A stretch of DNA of 64,000 nt from Erinaceus europaeus (GCF_950295315.1 NC_080176.1:34499006-34563005), one strand, 5' to 3'; shown: positions 10,686 through 23,004, counted from the stretch's first letter. The notes: generated from the sequence alone by a model not told the origin. Program-made: numbers and translations.

Positions 10686-12028
10686 GCCCCCCACACCTAT
10701 GGACATCTAATCTTTGACAAAGGTGCCTAGACTACTAAATGGGGAAAGCAGAGTCTCTTCAACAAATAGTGTTGGAAAGAATGGGTTGAAACATGCAGAA
10801 GAATGAAACTGAACCACTATATTTCACCAAATACAAAAGTAAATTCCATGTAGATCAAGGAATTGGATGTTAGACCACAAACTATCAGATACTTAGAGCA
10901 AAATATTGGCAGAACTCTTTTCTGCATAAATTTTAAAGACATCTTCAATGAAACAAATCCAATTACAAAGAAGACTAAGGCAAGTATAAACCTATGGGAC
11001 TACATTAAGTTAAAAAGCTTCTGCACAGCAAAAGAAACCACTACCCAAACCAAGAGACCACTCACAGAATGGGAGAAGATCTTTACATGCCATACATCAG
11101 ACAAGAGGCTAATAACCAACATATATAAAGAGCTTGCCAAACTCAAATAACCCCATCCAAAAATGGGGGGAGGACTTGGACAGAATATTCACCACAGAAG
11201 AGATCCAAAAGGCCGAGAAACACATGAAAAAATGCTCCAAGTCTCTGATTGTCAGAGAAATGCAAATCAAGACAACAATGAGATACCACTTCACTCCTGT
11301 GAGAATGTCATACATCAGAAAAGGTAACAGCAGCAAATGCTGGAGAGGTTGTGGGGTCAAAGGAACCCTCCTACACTGCTGGTGGGAATGTAAATTGATC
11401 CAACCTTTGTGGAGAACAGTCTGGAGAACTCTCAGAACGCTAGAAATGGACCTATCCTATGATCTTGCAATTCCTCTCCTGGGGATATATCCTAAGGAAC
11501 CCAACACATCCATCCAAAAAGATCTGTGTACACATATGTTCTTAGCAGCACAATTTGTCATAGTCAAAACCTGGAAGCAACCCAGGTGTCCAACAACAGA
11601 TGAGTGGCTGAGCAAGTTGTCGTATATATACACAATGGAATACTACTCAGCTATAAAAAAACGGTGACTTCACCGTTTTCAGCTGATCTTGGATGGACCT
11701 TGAAAAAATCATGTTAAGTGAAATAAGTCAGAAACAGAAGGATGAATATGGGATGAGCTCACTCTCAGGCAGAAGTTGAAAAACAAGATTAAAAAAAAAA
11801 AAAAAAAACACAAGTAGAACCTGAAATGGAATTGGTGTATCGCACCAAAGTAAAAGACTCTGGGGTGGGAGTGGGTGGATGGGAAGAATACAGGTCCAAG
11901 AAGGATGACAGAGGACCTAGTGGGGGTTGTATTGTTATATGGGAAACTGGGGAATGTTATGCATGTACAAACTATTGTATTTACTGTTGAATGTAAAACA
12001 TTAATTCCCCAATAAAGAAAAAAAAAAG
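10686..12028 (+). mobile_element. LINE-1 3' end (ORF2 C-terminus, 3' UTR, poly-A)
   Basis: 5'-truncated L1. ORF2p C-terminal frames lie at 10863-11150 and 11134-11667, including [18 protein letters not shown], separated by a frameshift. The 3' UTR ends 'ccccaataaagaaaaaaaaaa'. Confidence 0.93.
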
Positions 12029-12106
12029 GCCTCCAGGAGTGGTGGATTGGTAGTGCAGGCACCAGGCCCCAGCAATAATCCTGGAGACAAAAAAAAAAAA
12101 AAAATC
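12029..12106 (+). mobile_element. SINE-1 extra-tail fragment
   Basis: Only the 'ggcctccaggagtggtggat' to 'aataatcctggagacaaaaa' tail is present, directly after the L1 poly-A. Confidence 0.7.
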
Positions 12107-12111
12107 AAGAA

Positions 12112-12312
12112 TGCTGGGGTCAGCTGGTGGCACACCTGGTACAATGCATGTGTCACCACGCACCAGGACCAGGGTCAAGCCCCCACTTCCTGCCTACACG
12201 GCGGAGGAGGCTTCATGAGTGAAGCAGGGATGCAGGTGTCTTTCTTCCTCTCCCGTTTCCCCTCTCTCTCAATTTCAGTGTCTCTATCAAATAAAAAATT
12301 TAAATTTAAAAA
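12112..12312 (+). mobile_element. SINE-2 copy
   Basis: 'ggtggcacacctggtacaat' head, 'gcttcatgagtgaagcaggg' middle and an A/T-rich tail. Confidence 0.85.
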
Positions 12313-12680
12313 TCAAGAACAGATGGCCTTTTTCAAGTGCTACTTGGAATATATAAGTACAGATGCAAATATTCAAGAAAAGACTAGTGAAGCTAAGTCA
12401 GTGACATGAAAGGCTTGACACCATTACCAAGTGAGAGTGACACCAGGAACGCAGGATGGAGCCACTACGTAAAATGTGACCACTGTCATATGCCAGTCAC
12501 AGTAGAGGGGGCAGACCTCTCCGACCACCTCTGTAAATGTGGGAAGGGGGGAAGAATTTAAAAAAAAAAAAGAATGTTACCCAGAAGTTTGTGGCTATAA
12601 GCAACTAGGACTCGATCCTACTGGAACATTTTGGGAAATTGTGGTGAACATGGCTCAGAATTATCCCAGCCAAGTGGCCA
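12313..12680. other. Unassigned intronic sequence
   Basis: Low-copy sequence with no coding frame that I recognise. It ends with the left target duplication of the next SINE. Confidence 0.5.
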
Positions 12681-12695
12681 GGGAGGTGGATTATT

Positions 12696-12967
12696 ATTAT
12701 TATTATTTTTAAAAATATTTATTTATTCTCTTTTGTTGCCCTTGTTTTATTGTTGTTGTTACTGATGTCGTCATCATTGTTAGATAGGACAGAGAGAAAT
12801 GGAGAGAGGAGGGGAAGAGAAAGACAGACATTTGCAGACCTGCTTCACCGCTTGTGAAAGGACTACCCTGCAGGTGGGGAGCCAGGGGCTCAAACCAGGA
12901 TCCTTATGCCAGTCCTTGCACTTTGTGCCATGTGCACTTAATCCACTGCACCACTGTCTGTCTCCCT
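12696..12967 (-). mobile_element. SINE-1 copy with 15-bp target duplication
   Basis: Full-length copy. gggaggtggattatt is repeated perfectly at 12681-12695 and 12968-12982. Confidence 0.93.
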
Positions 12968-12982
12968 GGGAGGTGGATTATT

Positions 12983-13994
12983 TATCCATTCACCCCCTTA
13001 TGCCACCAGCTGGTAGCTATTTCTGGAACTGCTGGTATCTCTGGATAACATATTGAGCAGGCCCCAGTGGATAAAGAAGCCTACCTTCCCGCCCCCCCAT
13101 GAAGAAATGCAGGTATTTGTAGATGGAAGCTATGAGGTAGCCATGCATGGGAATGATACGTGCCAAGAAAGCAAGCGTTGTGGCAAAGGTATGGTACCAA
13201 CAAGCTCTGCTACCAGGCTTTTTACATCTTACCTGAATAGCTATGCTTATCTCATAACTGGCTTTTCCTTACAACTGTGCATTCACTGTATGTCCCTCTC
13301 ACTGCCAGATTCATATCCGAGACAATATTTCCAGTTCTAATCATGATGGTCTTTTTGCTTAAAATGTCTCAGCTTTTCCATCTCATGTCGAATCATGCAC
13401 ACATGCATCTGCCAAGTATTCCGGTCCAAGTGTTCACATCCTTCTCCATTATCCTGAGTAATTTTTCTAGCTCTGTATTTTACTGTTTCTCCATAGGTGA
13501 TATTTGGGATAATGGAACAATGCTGTTCTCTTGTCTGTTTGGCCTCAAAGTCTTTGTCACCTATGCAGTCTTCATCTGCCATATGTATTGGCAAATTTGA
13601 TTCTGCCTTGTAATGTTTTACTTGAATAAACTGCAGACAGAAAAGGTATGATTTACCCGTCTTCAGGATATCACAGCCTATCCTAATTCTATCCTTAATC
13701 ATCCTGATTAGCTTGCTCTCTGCCCTACCTACTTATACCAGACTATTATTATCTTATCTGTTCCCATCAGTCAAGAACTAATTGTTGAATATTACTGAAA
13801 ACACATACAACCTTTGCTACTAGATTATTTCCACAAGAAACACCATATGTCTTCTTTCTTCATGAGACCTGAGTCCCATAAAAGAAAGGTTTCATTCAGG
13901 TTATACAGGGCCTTATAAAAATCTTTAGGTCTGAAGATATAACCAACAGCTTTCTAGATAAAGTAAGTTCTAGGAATAGAATGTTTCTAGATAA
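12983..13994. other. Low-copy intronic sequence
   Basis: About 1 kb without recognised repeats, containing the unidentified frame at 13337-13702. Confidence 0.5.
13337..13702 (-). pseudogene. Unidentified 121-codon open frame (possible retroposed or exon-like fragment)
   Basis: An open minus-strand frame outside any repeat recognised here. It includes HMADEDCIGDKDFEAKQTRE and an NIT glycosylation-type site. A pyrimidine tract ending TCTGTCTGCAG precedes FIQVKHYK like a splice acceptor. I do not recognise the family. There is no visible poly-A, promoter or donor, and the opposite strand is also open for 107 codons, so chance cannot be excluded. Confidence 0.3.
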
Positions 13995-14146
13995 AGACTG
14001 GAGAAATGGATCAACTAGTAGAGCATTTATTTTGTACACCTGAAGCTCCTGGCTTGATTCCCAGAACTGCATGTACCAGAGTTACACTCGAGCTTCTCTT
14101 TCTCTCCGCCTAATGTGAAATCCTCTCATATCTAATGAATAAAAGA
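13995..14146 (+). mobile_element. Old diverged SINE
   Basis: 'ggagaaatggatcaactagt' head and 'cttgattcccagaactgcat' B-box-like part. Confidence 0.6.
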
Positions 14147-14151
14147 AATCT

Positions 14152-14346
14152 TTGGGGGCACATCTGGTAGAGTACACATGTTACCATGTACAAGGACCTG
14201 GGTTCAAGCACTTGGTCTCCACCTGCAGAAGGGAAGCTTCATAAGCAGTGAAGCAGGTGTGCAAGTGTCTCTGTCTCTTTCTCTACATCCTCCACCCCTC
14301 TTAATTTCTCTGCCTAAACATTAAATAAAAATTTTTTAAAAAAGAA
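14152..14346 (+). mobile_element. SINE-2 copy
   Basis: 'gcacatctggtagagtacac' head, 'aagcagtgaagcaggtgtgc' middle and a TTAAATAAAAATTTTTT tail. Confidence 0.85.
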
Positions 14347-14366
14347 ATCTTTAAAACTATTAGTTA

Positions 14367-14622
14367 TGGGGAGTTGGGTGGTAGCACAGTGGGTTAAGCA
14401 CAGGTGGCACAAAGCTCAAGGACCGGCATAAGGATCCTGCTTCGAGCCCCCGGCTCCCCACCTGTAGGGGAGTCGCTTCACAAACGGTGAAGCAGCTCTG
14501 CAGGTGTCTTTCTCTCCCCCTCTCTGTTTTCCCTATTTTTCTCCATTTCTCTCTGTCCTATACAACAACGACAGCATCAATAACAACAACAAAATAACTA
14601 CAACCATTAAAAAACACTATTT
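14367..14622 (+). mobile_element. SINE-1 copy
   Basis: 'gggagttgggtggtagcaca' head and AACAACAACAAAATAACTA tail. Confidence 0.9.
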
Positions 14623-15262
14623 GTTATGTCTTAGTTGGGAGGGTACTTAGAAACTACCTTATTACAGTATATCCTCTTTTCTCATGCTTATCTCTACCCC
14701 ACCCTGCTTTATCTCTTGGTCTGAAATCAGTGATGAAGGTAAGAAGCCTACTACTTATAGTTTAAAAGCCCTCAGACTCCCATACCATACAGGGAAGAAA
14801 AAGAACAAAAGAGGCTTTTAAGGCACTGTGCTCCAACTCAGGGATTAAAATACTATTGAAACAACTGTCAATTTCCACAACGGTGAACCCTTTAATTACA
14901 TTACTTAGACACAAGTCAATCCAGCCAAGAGTGATCAGTAAATTGAAAAGTACTGAGAGAGGGACCTCATAACATACATTATAGTAAAAATCTACAAGAA
15001 TGGCATTAAAATATCTTAAGACCTTGATATCAATAAATGTCAATGGCCTGAATTCACCTATTAAAAGGCACAGAGTAGGAAGATGGATCAGAAAATACAA
15101 CCCAACAATATGATGTCTACAGGAAATGCACCTAACTCAACAAGATAAACACAGACTCAAAGTGAAAGGCTGAAAAACTATCATACAAGCCAAAGGCCCC
15201 CCAAAAGGGCAGGAACAGCTATTCTCATATATGACATGATAGACTTTTAAAAAAATTAAATT

Positions 15263-15560
15263 TGGGAGTTGGGCGGTAGTGCAGTGGGTTAAGCGCAAGT
15301 GGTGCAAAGAGCAAGGACCAGTGGAAGGATCCTGGTTCAAGCCCCCAGCTCCCAACCTGCAGGGGAGTCGCTTCACAGGCAGTGAAGCAGGTCTGCAGGT
15401 GTCTATCTTTCTCTCCCCCTCTGTCCATTTCTCTCTGTCCTATCCAACAATGACAACATCAATAACTACAACAATAATAACTACAACAATAAAACAACAA
15501 GGGCAACAGAAGGCAATAAATAAGTAAATAAATATTTAAAAATAAATAAATAAAATTTAA
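15263..15560 (+). mobile_element. SINE-1 copy inside L1
   Basis: 'gggagttgggcggtagtgca' head with an AAATAAATAAATAAAA tail, splitting the endonuclease region. Confidence 0.9.
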
Positions 15561-15949
15561 AAGATAGTGATGGACACTAAATGCTCAAAGAATCAGTCAA
15601 TCAAGAGGACTTAACAATTATTAACATCTATGCACCCAATGAGAAGCCATCTAAATACATCAAATGTCTACTGAAAGACCTACAGCAATATATTAACAGC
15701 AACACAGTCATAGTAGGTGACTTCAACACCCCACTCTCTCAACTTGACAGATCTTCCAGGAAGAAAAACAATGAAGACATGAGGGAGCTAAATAAGGAGA
15801 TAGATAAACTATAACTATTGGACATTTTCAGAGTCATTCATCCCAAGAAACTGGAATACACATTTTACTCAAGTCCACATGGGTCATTCACAAGGACAGA
15901 CCAAATGTTAGGCCACAAAGACAGCATCAGCAAATTCAAGAGCATGGAA

Positions 15950-15983
15950 ATCATCCCAAGCATCTTATCATCCCAAGCATCTT
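15950..15983 (+). repeat. 17-bp tandem duplication in L1 ORF2
   Basis: atcatcccaagcatctt occurs twice in a row where the endonuclease SDH motif is expected. The identical lesion is found at 60124-60157. Confidence 0.9.
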
Positions 15984-16687
15984 ATCAGAATTAAACTAAC
16001 ACTTAACAATCAACAAAAGATTAGTAATAGTCCCAAAATGTGGAAGCTCATCAGTACACTACTTACCACGACTGGGTCAAAGAGGAAATTAAAGAAGAAA
16101 TAAAAATGTTTCAAGAGTTCAATGAAAATGAAGACACAAGCTATCAAAATATTTGGGACACAGCTAAGGCAGTACTCAGAGGGAAGTTCATAGCCATACA
16201 AGCACACATTAGGAAACAAGAAAAAGCACAAATAAACAGGCTGATTGCACATCTTAAAGACCTAGATGAAGAAGAACAAAGAAACCCTAAAGCAACCAGA
16301 ATGATAGAAATCACTGTTAGGGCAGAAATCAGCAACATTGAAAATAAGAATACCACACAAAAGATCAATGAAAGTAAACGTTGGTTCTTTGAAAGAGTGA
16401 ACAAAATCGACAAACCTTTATCCAGACTCACAAAACAAAAAAAGGGAGAAGACCCAAGTAAATTGGATTGTAAATGAAAGAGAGATATCACAACAGATAC
16501 CGTAGAAATTCAACATATTATGCGAGGCTTCTATAATCAACTATATGCCACCAAGCTAGAGAACCTGGTAGAAATGCACTATTTCCTAGATACCTACGAA
16601 CTTCCAAAATTAAGTAAAGAGGAATTAGATAACATGAACAGGCCCATCACAGCTAATGAAATTGAAACAGTTATCAAAAACCTCCCC

Positions 16688-16925
16688 AGGGCTGGGTGGT
16701 CACGCACCTGGTTGAGTACACGTATTACAATGTGCAAGGACCCAGGTTCGAGCCCCCGGTCCCCACCTGCAGGGTGAAAGTGTTGCAAGTGGTAAAGCAG
16801 GGCTGCAGGTGTCTCTCTCTGTCTCTATCCCTCTCTATCACCCTCTTTCCTCTTGATTTCTGGCTGTCTCTATCCAATAAATAAAGATAATTAAAAATGT
16901 TTTAAAAAACAGGAATTAAAAAAAA
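16688..16925 (+). mobile_element. SINE-2 copy inside L1
   Basis: 'gggctgggtggtcacgcacc' head and 'tccaataaataaagataatt' tail, inserted before the reverse transcriptase. Confidence 0.9.
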
Positions 16926-19586
16926 ATCCTCCCAAAATAAAAGTCCTGGACAAGATGGTTTTACAAATGAATTCTACAAAACCTTCAAAGAAGAACTGAT
17001 ACCTCTACTTTTAAAAGTCTTCCAGAAGATTGAAGACACTGGAATACTCCTTTCCAGCTTCTATGAAGCCAATATCACTTTGATACCAAAAGCAGACAGG
17101 GACACAATCAAAATAGAAAACTACAGACCAATTATCTCTGATGAACATAGATGTGAAAATATTGAACAAAATTCTAGCCAACTGGATTCAGCGGTATATT
17201 AAAAAGATTGTTCATCATGACCAAATGGGGCTTATCCCAGGCATGCAAGATTGGTTTTAATATATGTTAATCAATCAATGTGATCCACCACATCAATAAA
17301 AGCAAGACCAAAAACCATATGGTCATATCAGCAGATGCAGAGAAAGCCTTTGACAAAATACAACATCCCTTTATAATCAAAACACTATAAAAAATGGGAA
17401 TAGATAGAAATTCCTCAAGATAGTGGAGTCTATATATAGTAAACCTACAGCCAACATCATACTCAATGGTGAAAAACTGGACGCATTTCCCATCAGATCA
17501 GGTACTAGACAGGGCTGCCCACTATCACCATTAGTATTCAACATAGTGTTGGAAGTTCTTGCCATAGCTATCAGGCAGGAGCAAGAAATTAAAGGGATAC
17601 AGATTGGAAGAGAAGAAGTCAAACTCTCGTTATTTGCAGATGACATGATAGTATGATAGTATACATAGAAAAACCTAAGGAATCCAGCAAGAAGCTTTTG
17701 GAAATCATCAGGCAATACAGTCAGGTGTCAGGCTACAAAATTAACATTCAAAAGTCAGTGGCATTCCTCTATGCAAACACTAAGAAGAAATTGAAATCCA
17801 GAAATCAATTCCTTTTACTATAGCAACAAAAACAATAAAATATCTAGGAGTAAACCTAACCAAAGAAGTGAAAGACTTGTATACTGAAAATTATGAGTCA
17901 CTACTCAAAGAAATTGAAAAAGACACAAAGAAGTAGAAAGATATTCCATGTTTATGGGTTGGAAGAATTAACATCATCAAAGTGAAAATACTACCCAGAG
18001 CCATATACAAATTTAATGCTAACCCCATCAAGATTCCCACCACATTTTTTAGGAGAATAGAAAAAAATGCTCCAAACATTTATCCAGAACCAGAAAAGAC
18101 CTAGAATTGCCAAAACAATCTTGAGAAGAAAGAACAGAACTGGAAGCATCACATTCCCAGATCTCAAATTATATTATAGGGCCATTGTCATCAAAATTGC
18201 TTGGTATTGGAAGATGAACACACTGACCAGTGGAATAGAATTGAGAGCCCAGAAATGAGGCCCCACACTTATGGACATCTAATCTTTGACAAAGGTGCCC
18301 AGACTACTAAATGGGGAAAGAGGAGTCTCTTCAACAAATGGTGTTGGAAAAAATGGGTTGAAACATGCAGAAGAGTGAAACTGAACCACTGTATTTCACC
18401 AAACACAAAAGTAAATTCTAAGTAGATCATGGACTTGGATGTTAGACCACAAACTATCAGATATTTAGAGGAAAATATTGGCAGAACTCTTTTTCACATA
18501 CATTTTAAAGGCATCTTCAATGAAGCGAATCCAATTACAAAGAAGACTAAGGGACTACATCAAATTAAAAAGCTTCTGCACAGCAAAAGAAACCACTACC
18601 CAAACCAAGAGACCACTCACAGAATGGGAGAAGATCTTTACATGCCATACATCAGACAAGCGGCTAATAACCAAAATAAATAAAGAGCTTACCAAACTCA
18701 ACAACAAGAAAACAAATAACCCCATCCATAAATGGGGGGAAGCCATGGACAGAATATTCACCACAGAAGAGATCCAAAAGGTTGAGAAACACATGAATAA
18801 ATGCTCCAAATCTCTGATTGTCAGCAAAATGCAAATAAAGACAATAATGAGATACAATTTCCCTCCTTTGAGAATGTCATGCATCAGAAAAGGTCACAGC
18901 AGCAAATGCTGGAGAGGTTGTGGGGTCAAAGAAACCCTCCTGCACTGCTGGTGAGAATGTAAACTGGTCCAGCCTCTGTGGAGAGCAGTCTGGGGAACTT
19001 TCAGAAGGCTAGAAATAGACCTACCCTATGATCCTGCAATTCCTCTCTGGGGCATATATCCTAAGGAACCCAACACACCTATCCAAAAAGATCTGTGTAC
19101 ACATATGTTCTTAGCAGCACAATTTGTAATAGCCAAAACCTGGAAGCAACCCAGGTGTCCAATGACAGATGAGTGGCTGAGCAAGTTGTGGTATATATAC
19201 ACAATGGAATACTACTCAGCTGTAAAAAATGGTGACTTCACCGTTTTCAGCTGATCTTGGATGGACCTTGAAAAAATCATGTTAAGTGAAATAAGTCAGA
19301 AACAGAAGGATGAATATGGGATGATCTCACTCTTAGGCCGAAGTTGAAAAAACAAGATTAGAAAAGAAAACACAAGTAGAAGCTGAAATGGAATTGGTGT
19401 ATTGCACCAAAGTAAAAGACTCTGGGGTGGGTGGGGAGAATACAGGTCCATGAAAGATGATGAATGACATAGTGGGGGTTGTATTGTTAAATGGGAATCT
19501 GGGGAATGTTATGCATGTACAAACTATTGTATTTACTGTTGAATGTAAAACATTAATTCTCCAATAAAGAAATAAATTATAAAAAA

Positions 19587-19741
19587 AGAAAAATTCGTGT
19601 TAAATGAAATAAGTCAGAAACAGAAGGATGAATATGGGATGATTTCACTCACAGGCAGAAGTTGAAAAACAAGATCAGAAGAGAAAACACAAGCAGAACC
19701 TGAACTGGAATTGGCATATTGCACCAAAGTAAAAGACTCTG

Positions 19742-19792
<51 letters not shown>

Positions 19793-19953
19793 GGGGGGGG
19801 AGAACACAGGTCCAAAAAGGATGATAAAGGACCTAGTGGGGGTTGTACTGTTATATGAAAAACTGGCAAATGCTATGCATGTAGAAACTATTGTATTTAC
19901 TGTTGAATGTAAAGCATTAATTCCCCAATAAAGAAGTTAAAAAAAAGAAAAAT
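19587..19953 (+). mobile_element. Second L1 3' end at the poly-A of the first
   Basis: About 350 bp of L1 3' UTR ('aaatgaaataagtcagaaac' to 'ccccaataaagaagttaaaa') follow directly on the previous L1 tail. It contains a GT microsatellite. Confidence 0.9.
19744..19791. repeat. (GT)n microsatellite
   Basis: About 24 uninterrupted GT units inside an L1 3' UTR, at the position where other copies read ggggtgggtgggg. Confidence 0.95.
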
Positions 19954-20553
19954 TATGCATCTAAATTGATCTCTACAGTATGATTATCTGTTTTGTTTAG
20001 TTTTCATTCCATCCATCCCTGGTTCTGAAGGATTTTAGTGTGCAGCAAGGTTGAGAACCAATTGCTTGAAGAGAATAAGGAAGTAGTTGAGCCAAGGCAG
20101 GCAATGGCTACAGTGACAAGAATGATAAAACCTATATGGAGACTTGGGCAGAGGGAAATCTACTCTATGAAGACTTCTTGCAGTGTGAGGGGAGAGTTGG
20201 CAAGCATCTCAGACCTTTGGAATCACCCAGCACATACTGGGCATCTAGTAAAAGGTGCCTAGCTAGTAAAGTGTTTTACTCCCGCATTCTTTCATTACAG
20301 AAACATTCTCTTATTTGAAAATCATTTAAACATAAAGAGACTGTATAAGACTTTGTACAAGTAGAATAGTTTGCAGTACTGAAATGGATCTGTCAGTGTT
20401 AGAAATCGATATATTTACATACACATGTAGCTGAGATCAGCATCCCTACGTTGTTATAATGCCGATGGAAGAAAGAGGGATGGTGTTGAATAGGAAGGCA
20501 ATAGTGTGGGAAAGGTGAGCCTGAAGACACAAACCTGATCAAGATATTGTTTC
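19954..20553. other. Low-copy intronic sequence
   Basis: No recognised repeat. Open frames of 60-74 codons without a family match. Confidence 0.5.
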
Positions 20554-20848
20554 CGGGAGTCGGGCAGTAGCTCAGTGGGTTAGGCGCAGGTGGCGCGAAG
20601 CACAAGGACCGGTGTAAGGATCCCGGTTCGAGACCCTGGTTCCCCACCTGCAGGGGAGTTGCCTCACAGGCGGTGAAGCAGATCTGCAGATGGCTATCTT
20701 TCTCTCCCCCTCTGTCTTCCCCTCCTCTATTTCTCTCTGTCCTATCCAATAATGACATCAATAACAACAACAATAATAACTACAACAATAATAAAACAAG
20801 AAGGGCAACAAAAGGGAAAATAAATAAATATAAAAAAATTAAAAAACA
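20554..20848 (+). mobile_element. SINE-1 copy
   Basis: 'gggagtcgggcagtagctca' head, well-preserved A and B boxes, (AAC/AAT)n then A-rich tail. Confidence 0.92.
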
Positions 20849-20877
20849 GATTTGGGAAAAAAAAAAGACATTGTGTC

Positions 20878-21027
20878 CTGGGGTGGGGGTAGATAGTATG
20901 ATAGTTATGTAGAGACTCTCATGCTCCCAAGTCCCAGATTCACCCCTTCCCCCCTCCACATCACCCCTCACTAACAAGAAACAGAGCTGAGTAGTGCTCT
21001 GGTAAAAATATTAATAATAATAATAAA
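20878..21027 (+). mobile_element. SINE-4 copy
   Basis: 'gggggtagatagtatgatag' head, 'agtgctctggtaaaaatatt' end and an (AAT)n tail. Confidence 0.85.
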
Positions 21028-21029
21028 CT

Positions 21030-21685
21030 GTCCTGGGTGGCTTTGGCATATATACTCCTCAGACCATAGGGATGTAGGTCTTTACTCCCTTCGGAAGACT
21101 ACCAAACTCTGACACCATCTCCGAAGACAACATTTTCAGCCCACCTGGATGTTAGCTGTGGGGCTCAGGCAAAATTAGTAAAGTCATAGATCCCTTGGAA
21201 CATACCTAAAATAGACTTCCTAGTTTCTTCCAACATGAAGACCCCAAATTTCACTTGCTATATCCTTACTTTTAGGTTCCTGATTATTAAACAAATTGTT
21301 CTGCTTTGTATCTTAATGCTTTTCAGCCACCAAGTTTCAGGTGCTACCATGACACAAACCTGATTTCCCTGGGCAGACAACCTCACAAATGTACCCTGGA
21401 ACCTCTCCTCTCCAGAGCCCTGTCCCACTAGGGAAAGACAGAAACAGGTTTGGAATATGGATCAACCTGCCAACACTCATGTCCAATGGAGAAGCAATTA
21501 CAGAAGCCAAACTTTCCACCTTCTGTTCCCCATAATGATCCTGGGTCCATGCTTCCAGAGGGATAAAGAATAGGGAAGCTTCCAATGGAAGGGGAGGGAT
21601 TCAGAACTCTGGTGGTGGGAACTGTGTGGAATTATACTCCTCTTATCCCACAATTTTACTGATAATTATTAAATCACCAATTAAA
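21030..21685 (+). mobile_element. Family A copy (long form, 5'-truncated)
   Basis: Shares 'accatctccgaagacaacat', 'tcttaatgcttttcagccac', 'gaagcaattacagaagccaa' and the 'ttattaaatcaccaattaaa' end with the copy at 62.1-62.9 kb. Confidence 0.8.
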
Positions 21686-21692
21686 AAAAAAA

Positions 21693-21978
21693 GAGGAAGT
21701 TGGCGGTAGTGCAGCGAGTTAAGCGCAGGTGGCATAAAGTGCAAGGACCAGTGTAAGGATCCCAGTTCAAGACCCCCGCTCCCCACCTGCGGGGGAGTTG
21801 CTTCACAAGCGGTGAAGCAGGTCTGCAGGTGTCTATCTTTCTCTGCCCCTCTCTGTCTTCCCCTCCTCTCTCCATTTCTCTCTGCCCTATCCAACAACGA
21901 CAACAATAATAACTACAACAATAAAACAAGGGTAACAAAAGGGAATAAATAAATAAATATTTTTAAAAAAGAAAATAG
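21693..21978 (+). mobile_element. SINE-1 copy
   Basis: 'ggaagttggcggtagtgcag' head, directly after the family A tail. Confidence 0.9.
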
Positions 21979-22044
21979 AGATCATAAGAGAACAAGCACT
22001 GTATTTCCCTCCTACCCCATTAGCTTCCATGAGAAAGCTAAGAA

Positions 22045-22195
22045 GAAGGCTGGCAAAGAGCTTTGCCTGCTTTGCCAAGTGCATGATCCAGGTTCAAGCC
22101 CTTCTGTCACCATATAGCATGGAGTTATGAAGTCCAATGACAAAAACCAAATCAAACAAAGAAAACAGAAGTGGTAAGAAAAGGACAAGGTGGAA
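22045..22195 (+). mobile_element. Old diverged SINE
   Basis: 'gcatgatccaggttcaagcc' is a B-box-like region. The rest is poorly conserved. Confidence 0.45.
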
Positions 22196-22319
22196 AGGCT
22201 CAGCTGCATATTTCTTAGTACCTAATCAGCCATCCATTGAGGTTAGAACCCTCTCTTTCTCTATGCCAAGATTTTCAGCCTAAATTCAGTTAGAGCCAGA
22301 ACTGAAAGACTTTAGAGTG

Positions 22320-22455
22320 GACAGTTCCAGCTTCTGGCCCTGAAATCACTAACCAGCATTATGACCTCAGGCATGTCACCCTACTGCTCCAGAAGCATAC
22401 ACACCTAGTAAGTGAGGTTTTTAGGATTAGAGGAATTCTCAAGCAGGGCAACTCA
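22320..22455 (+). mobile_element. MIR-like ancient SINE
   Basis: The core 'tgacctcaggcatgtcaccc' followed by 'agtaagtgaggttttagga' resembles the conserved MIR core. The call is from memory. Confidence 0.5.
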
Positions 22456-22499
22456 AAATGCCAGTCCAGGATGAGGTTAAAACAAAAATAAAAAGCAAA

Positions 22500-22725
22500 T
22501 CAGGAGCATGTGAGCTAGCTCATTAAGTATAATGCATATTTTATCTGCTCAAGAACCCAGATTTGAGCCTTTGCCACATGAGACCTCCATGCAAAGTAGA
22601 AACTGTACAGAGGCACTGGAACAATGCAGTGATATCTCTCTCTCTCTCTCTCTCTCTCTTCCTTCTCCCTCTCCCTCTATCTGGAAATATGAAGCAAAAA
22701 CAAATAAGGAAAAAGAAAAAAAGAA
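22500..22725 (+). mobile_element. Old SINE with (TC)n
   Basis: SINE-2-like layout with a TC microsatellite (about 22634-22659) and an A-rich tail. Confidence 0.55.
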
Positions 22726-22730
22726 AAGAG

Positions 22731-23004
22731 ATCTGGGCGGTGGTGCACTGGGTTAAGCACACATAGTATGAAACGCAAGGACTTGTGCAAGGATCCCGGT
22801 TCAAGCCCCTGGATCCCCACCTGCAAGGGGATCACTTCACAGGTGGTGAAGCAGGTCTGCAGGTGTTTCTCCCCCTCTCAAGTTCTGCCTGTCCTATCCA
22901 AAAAATTTGAAAAAAATGGCCACAGGAGCAGCAGACTTGTAGTGCCAGCACCGAGTCTCAGAAATAACTCTGGAGGCAAAAAAAAAAAAAAAAAAAAAAA
23001 AAGT
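22731..23004 (+). mobile_element. SINE-1 long-tail copy
   Basis: 'ctgggcggtggtgcactggg' head and 'ataactctggaggcaaaaaa' tail with about 22 As. Confidence 0.88.

Larger units (their letters stand above)
14697..19586 (+). mobile_element. LINE-1, nearly full-length ORF2 with ORF1 deleted
   Basis: The left part (14697-14980) matches the pre-ORF1 region of the L1 at 58.1 kb. It then jumps to just before ORF2, so ORF1 is missing. The endonuclease segment INIYAPNEKP...GDFNTPLSQLD is at 15581-15814, [21 protein letters not shown] with LFADDMIV at 17423-17656, and the ORF2 tail at 18429-18960. Stops and frameshifts occur throughout. The 3' UTR ends 'ccaataaagaaataaatt'. Two SINEs interrupt it. Confidence 0.93.

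Noticed and set aside
11134..11667. 177-codon frame as a candidate host gene
   Set aside because: It is the L1 ORF2p C-terminus, matching 4087-4929 and 18478-18954.
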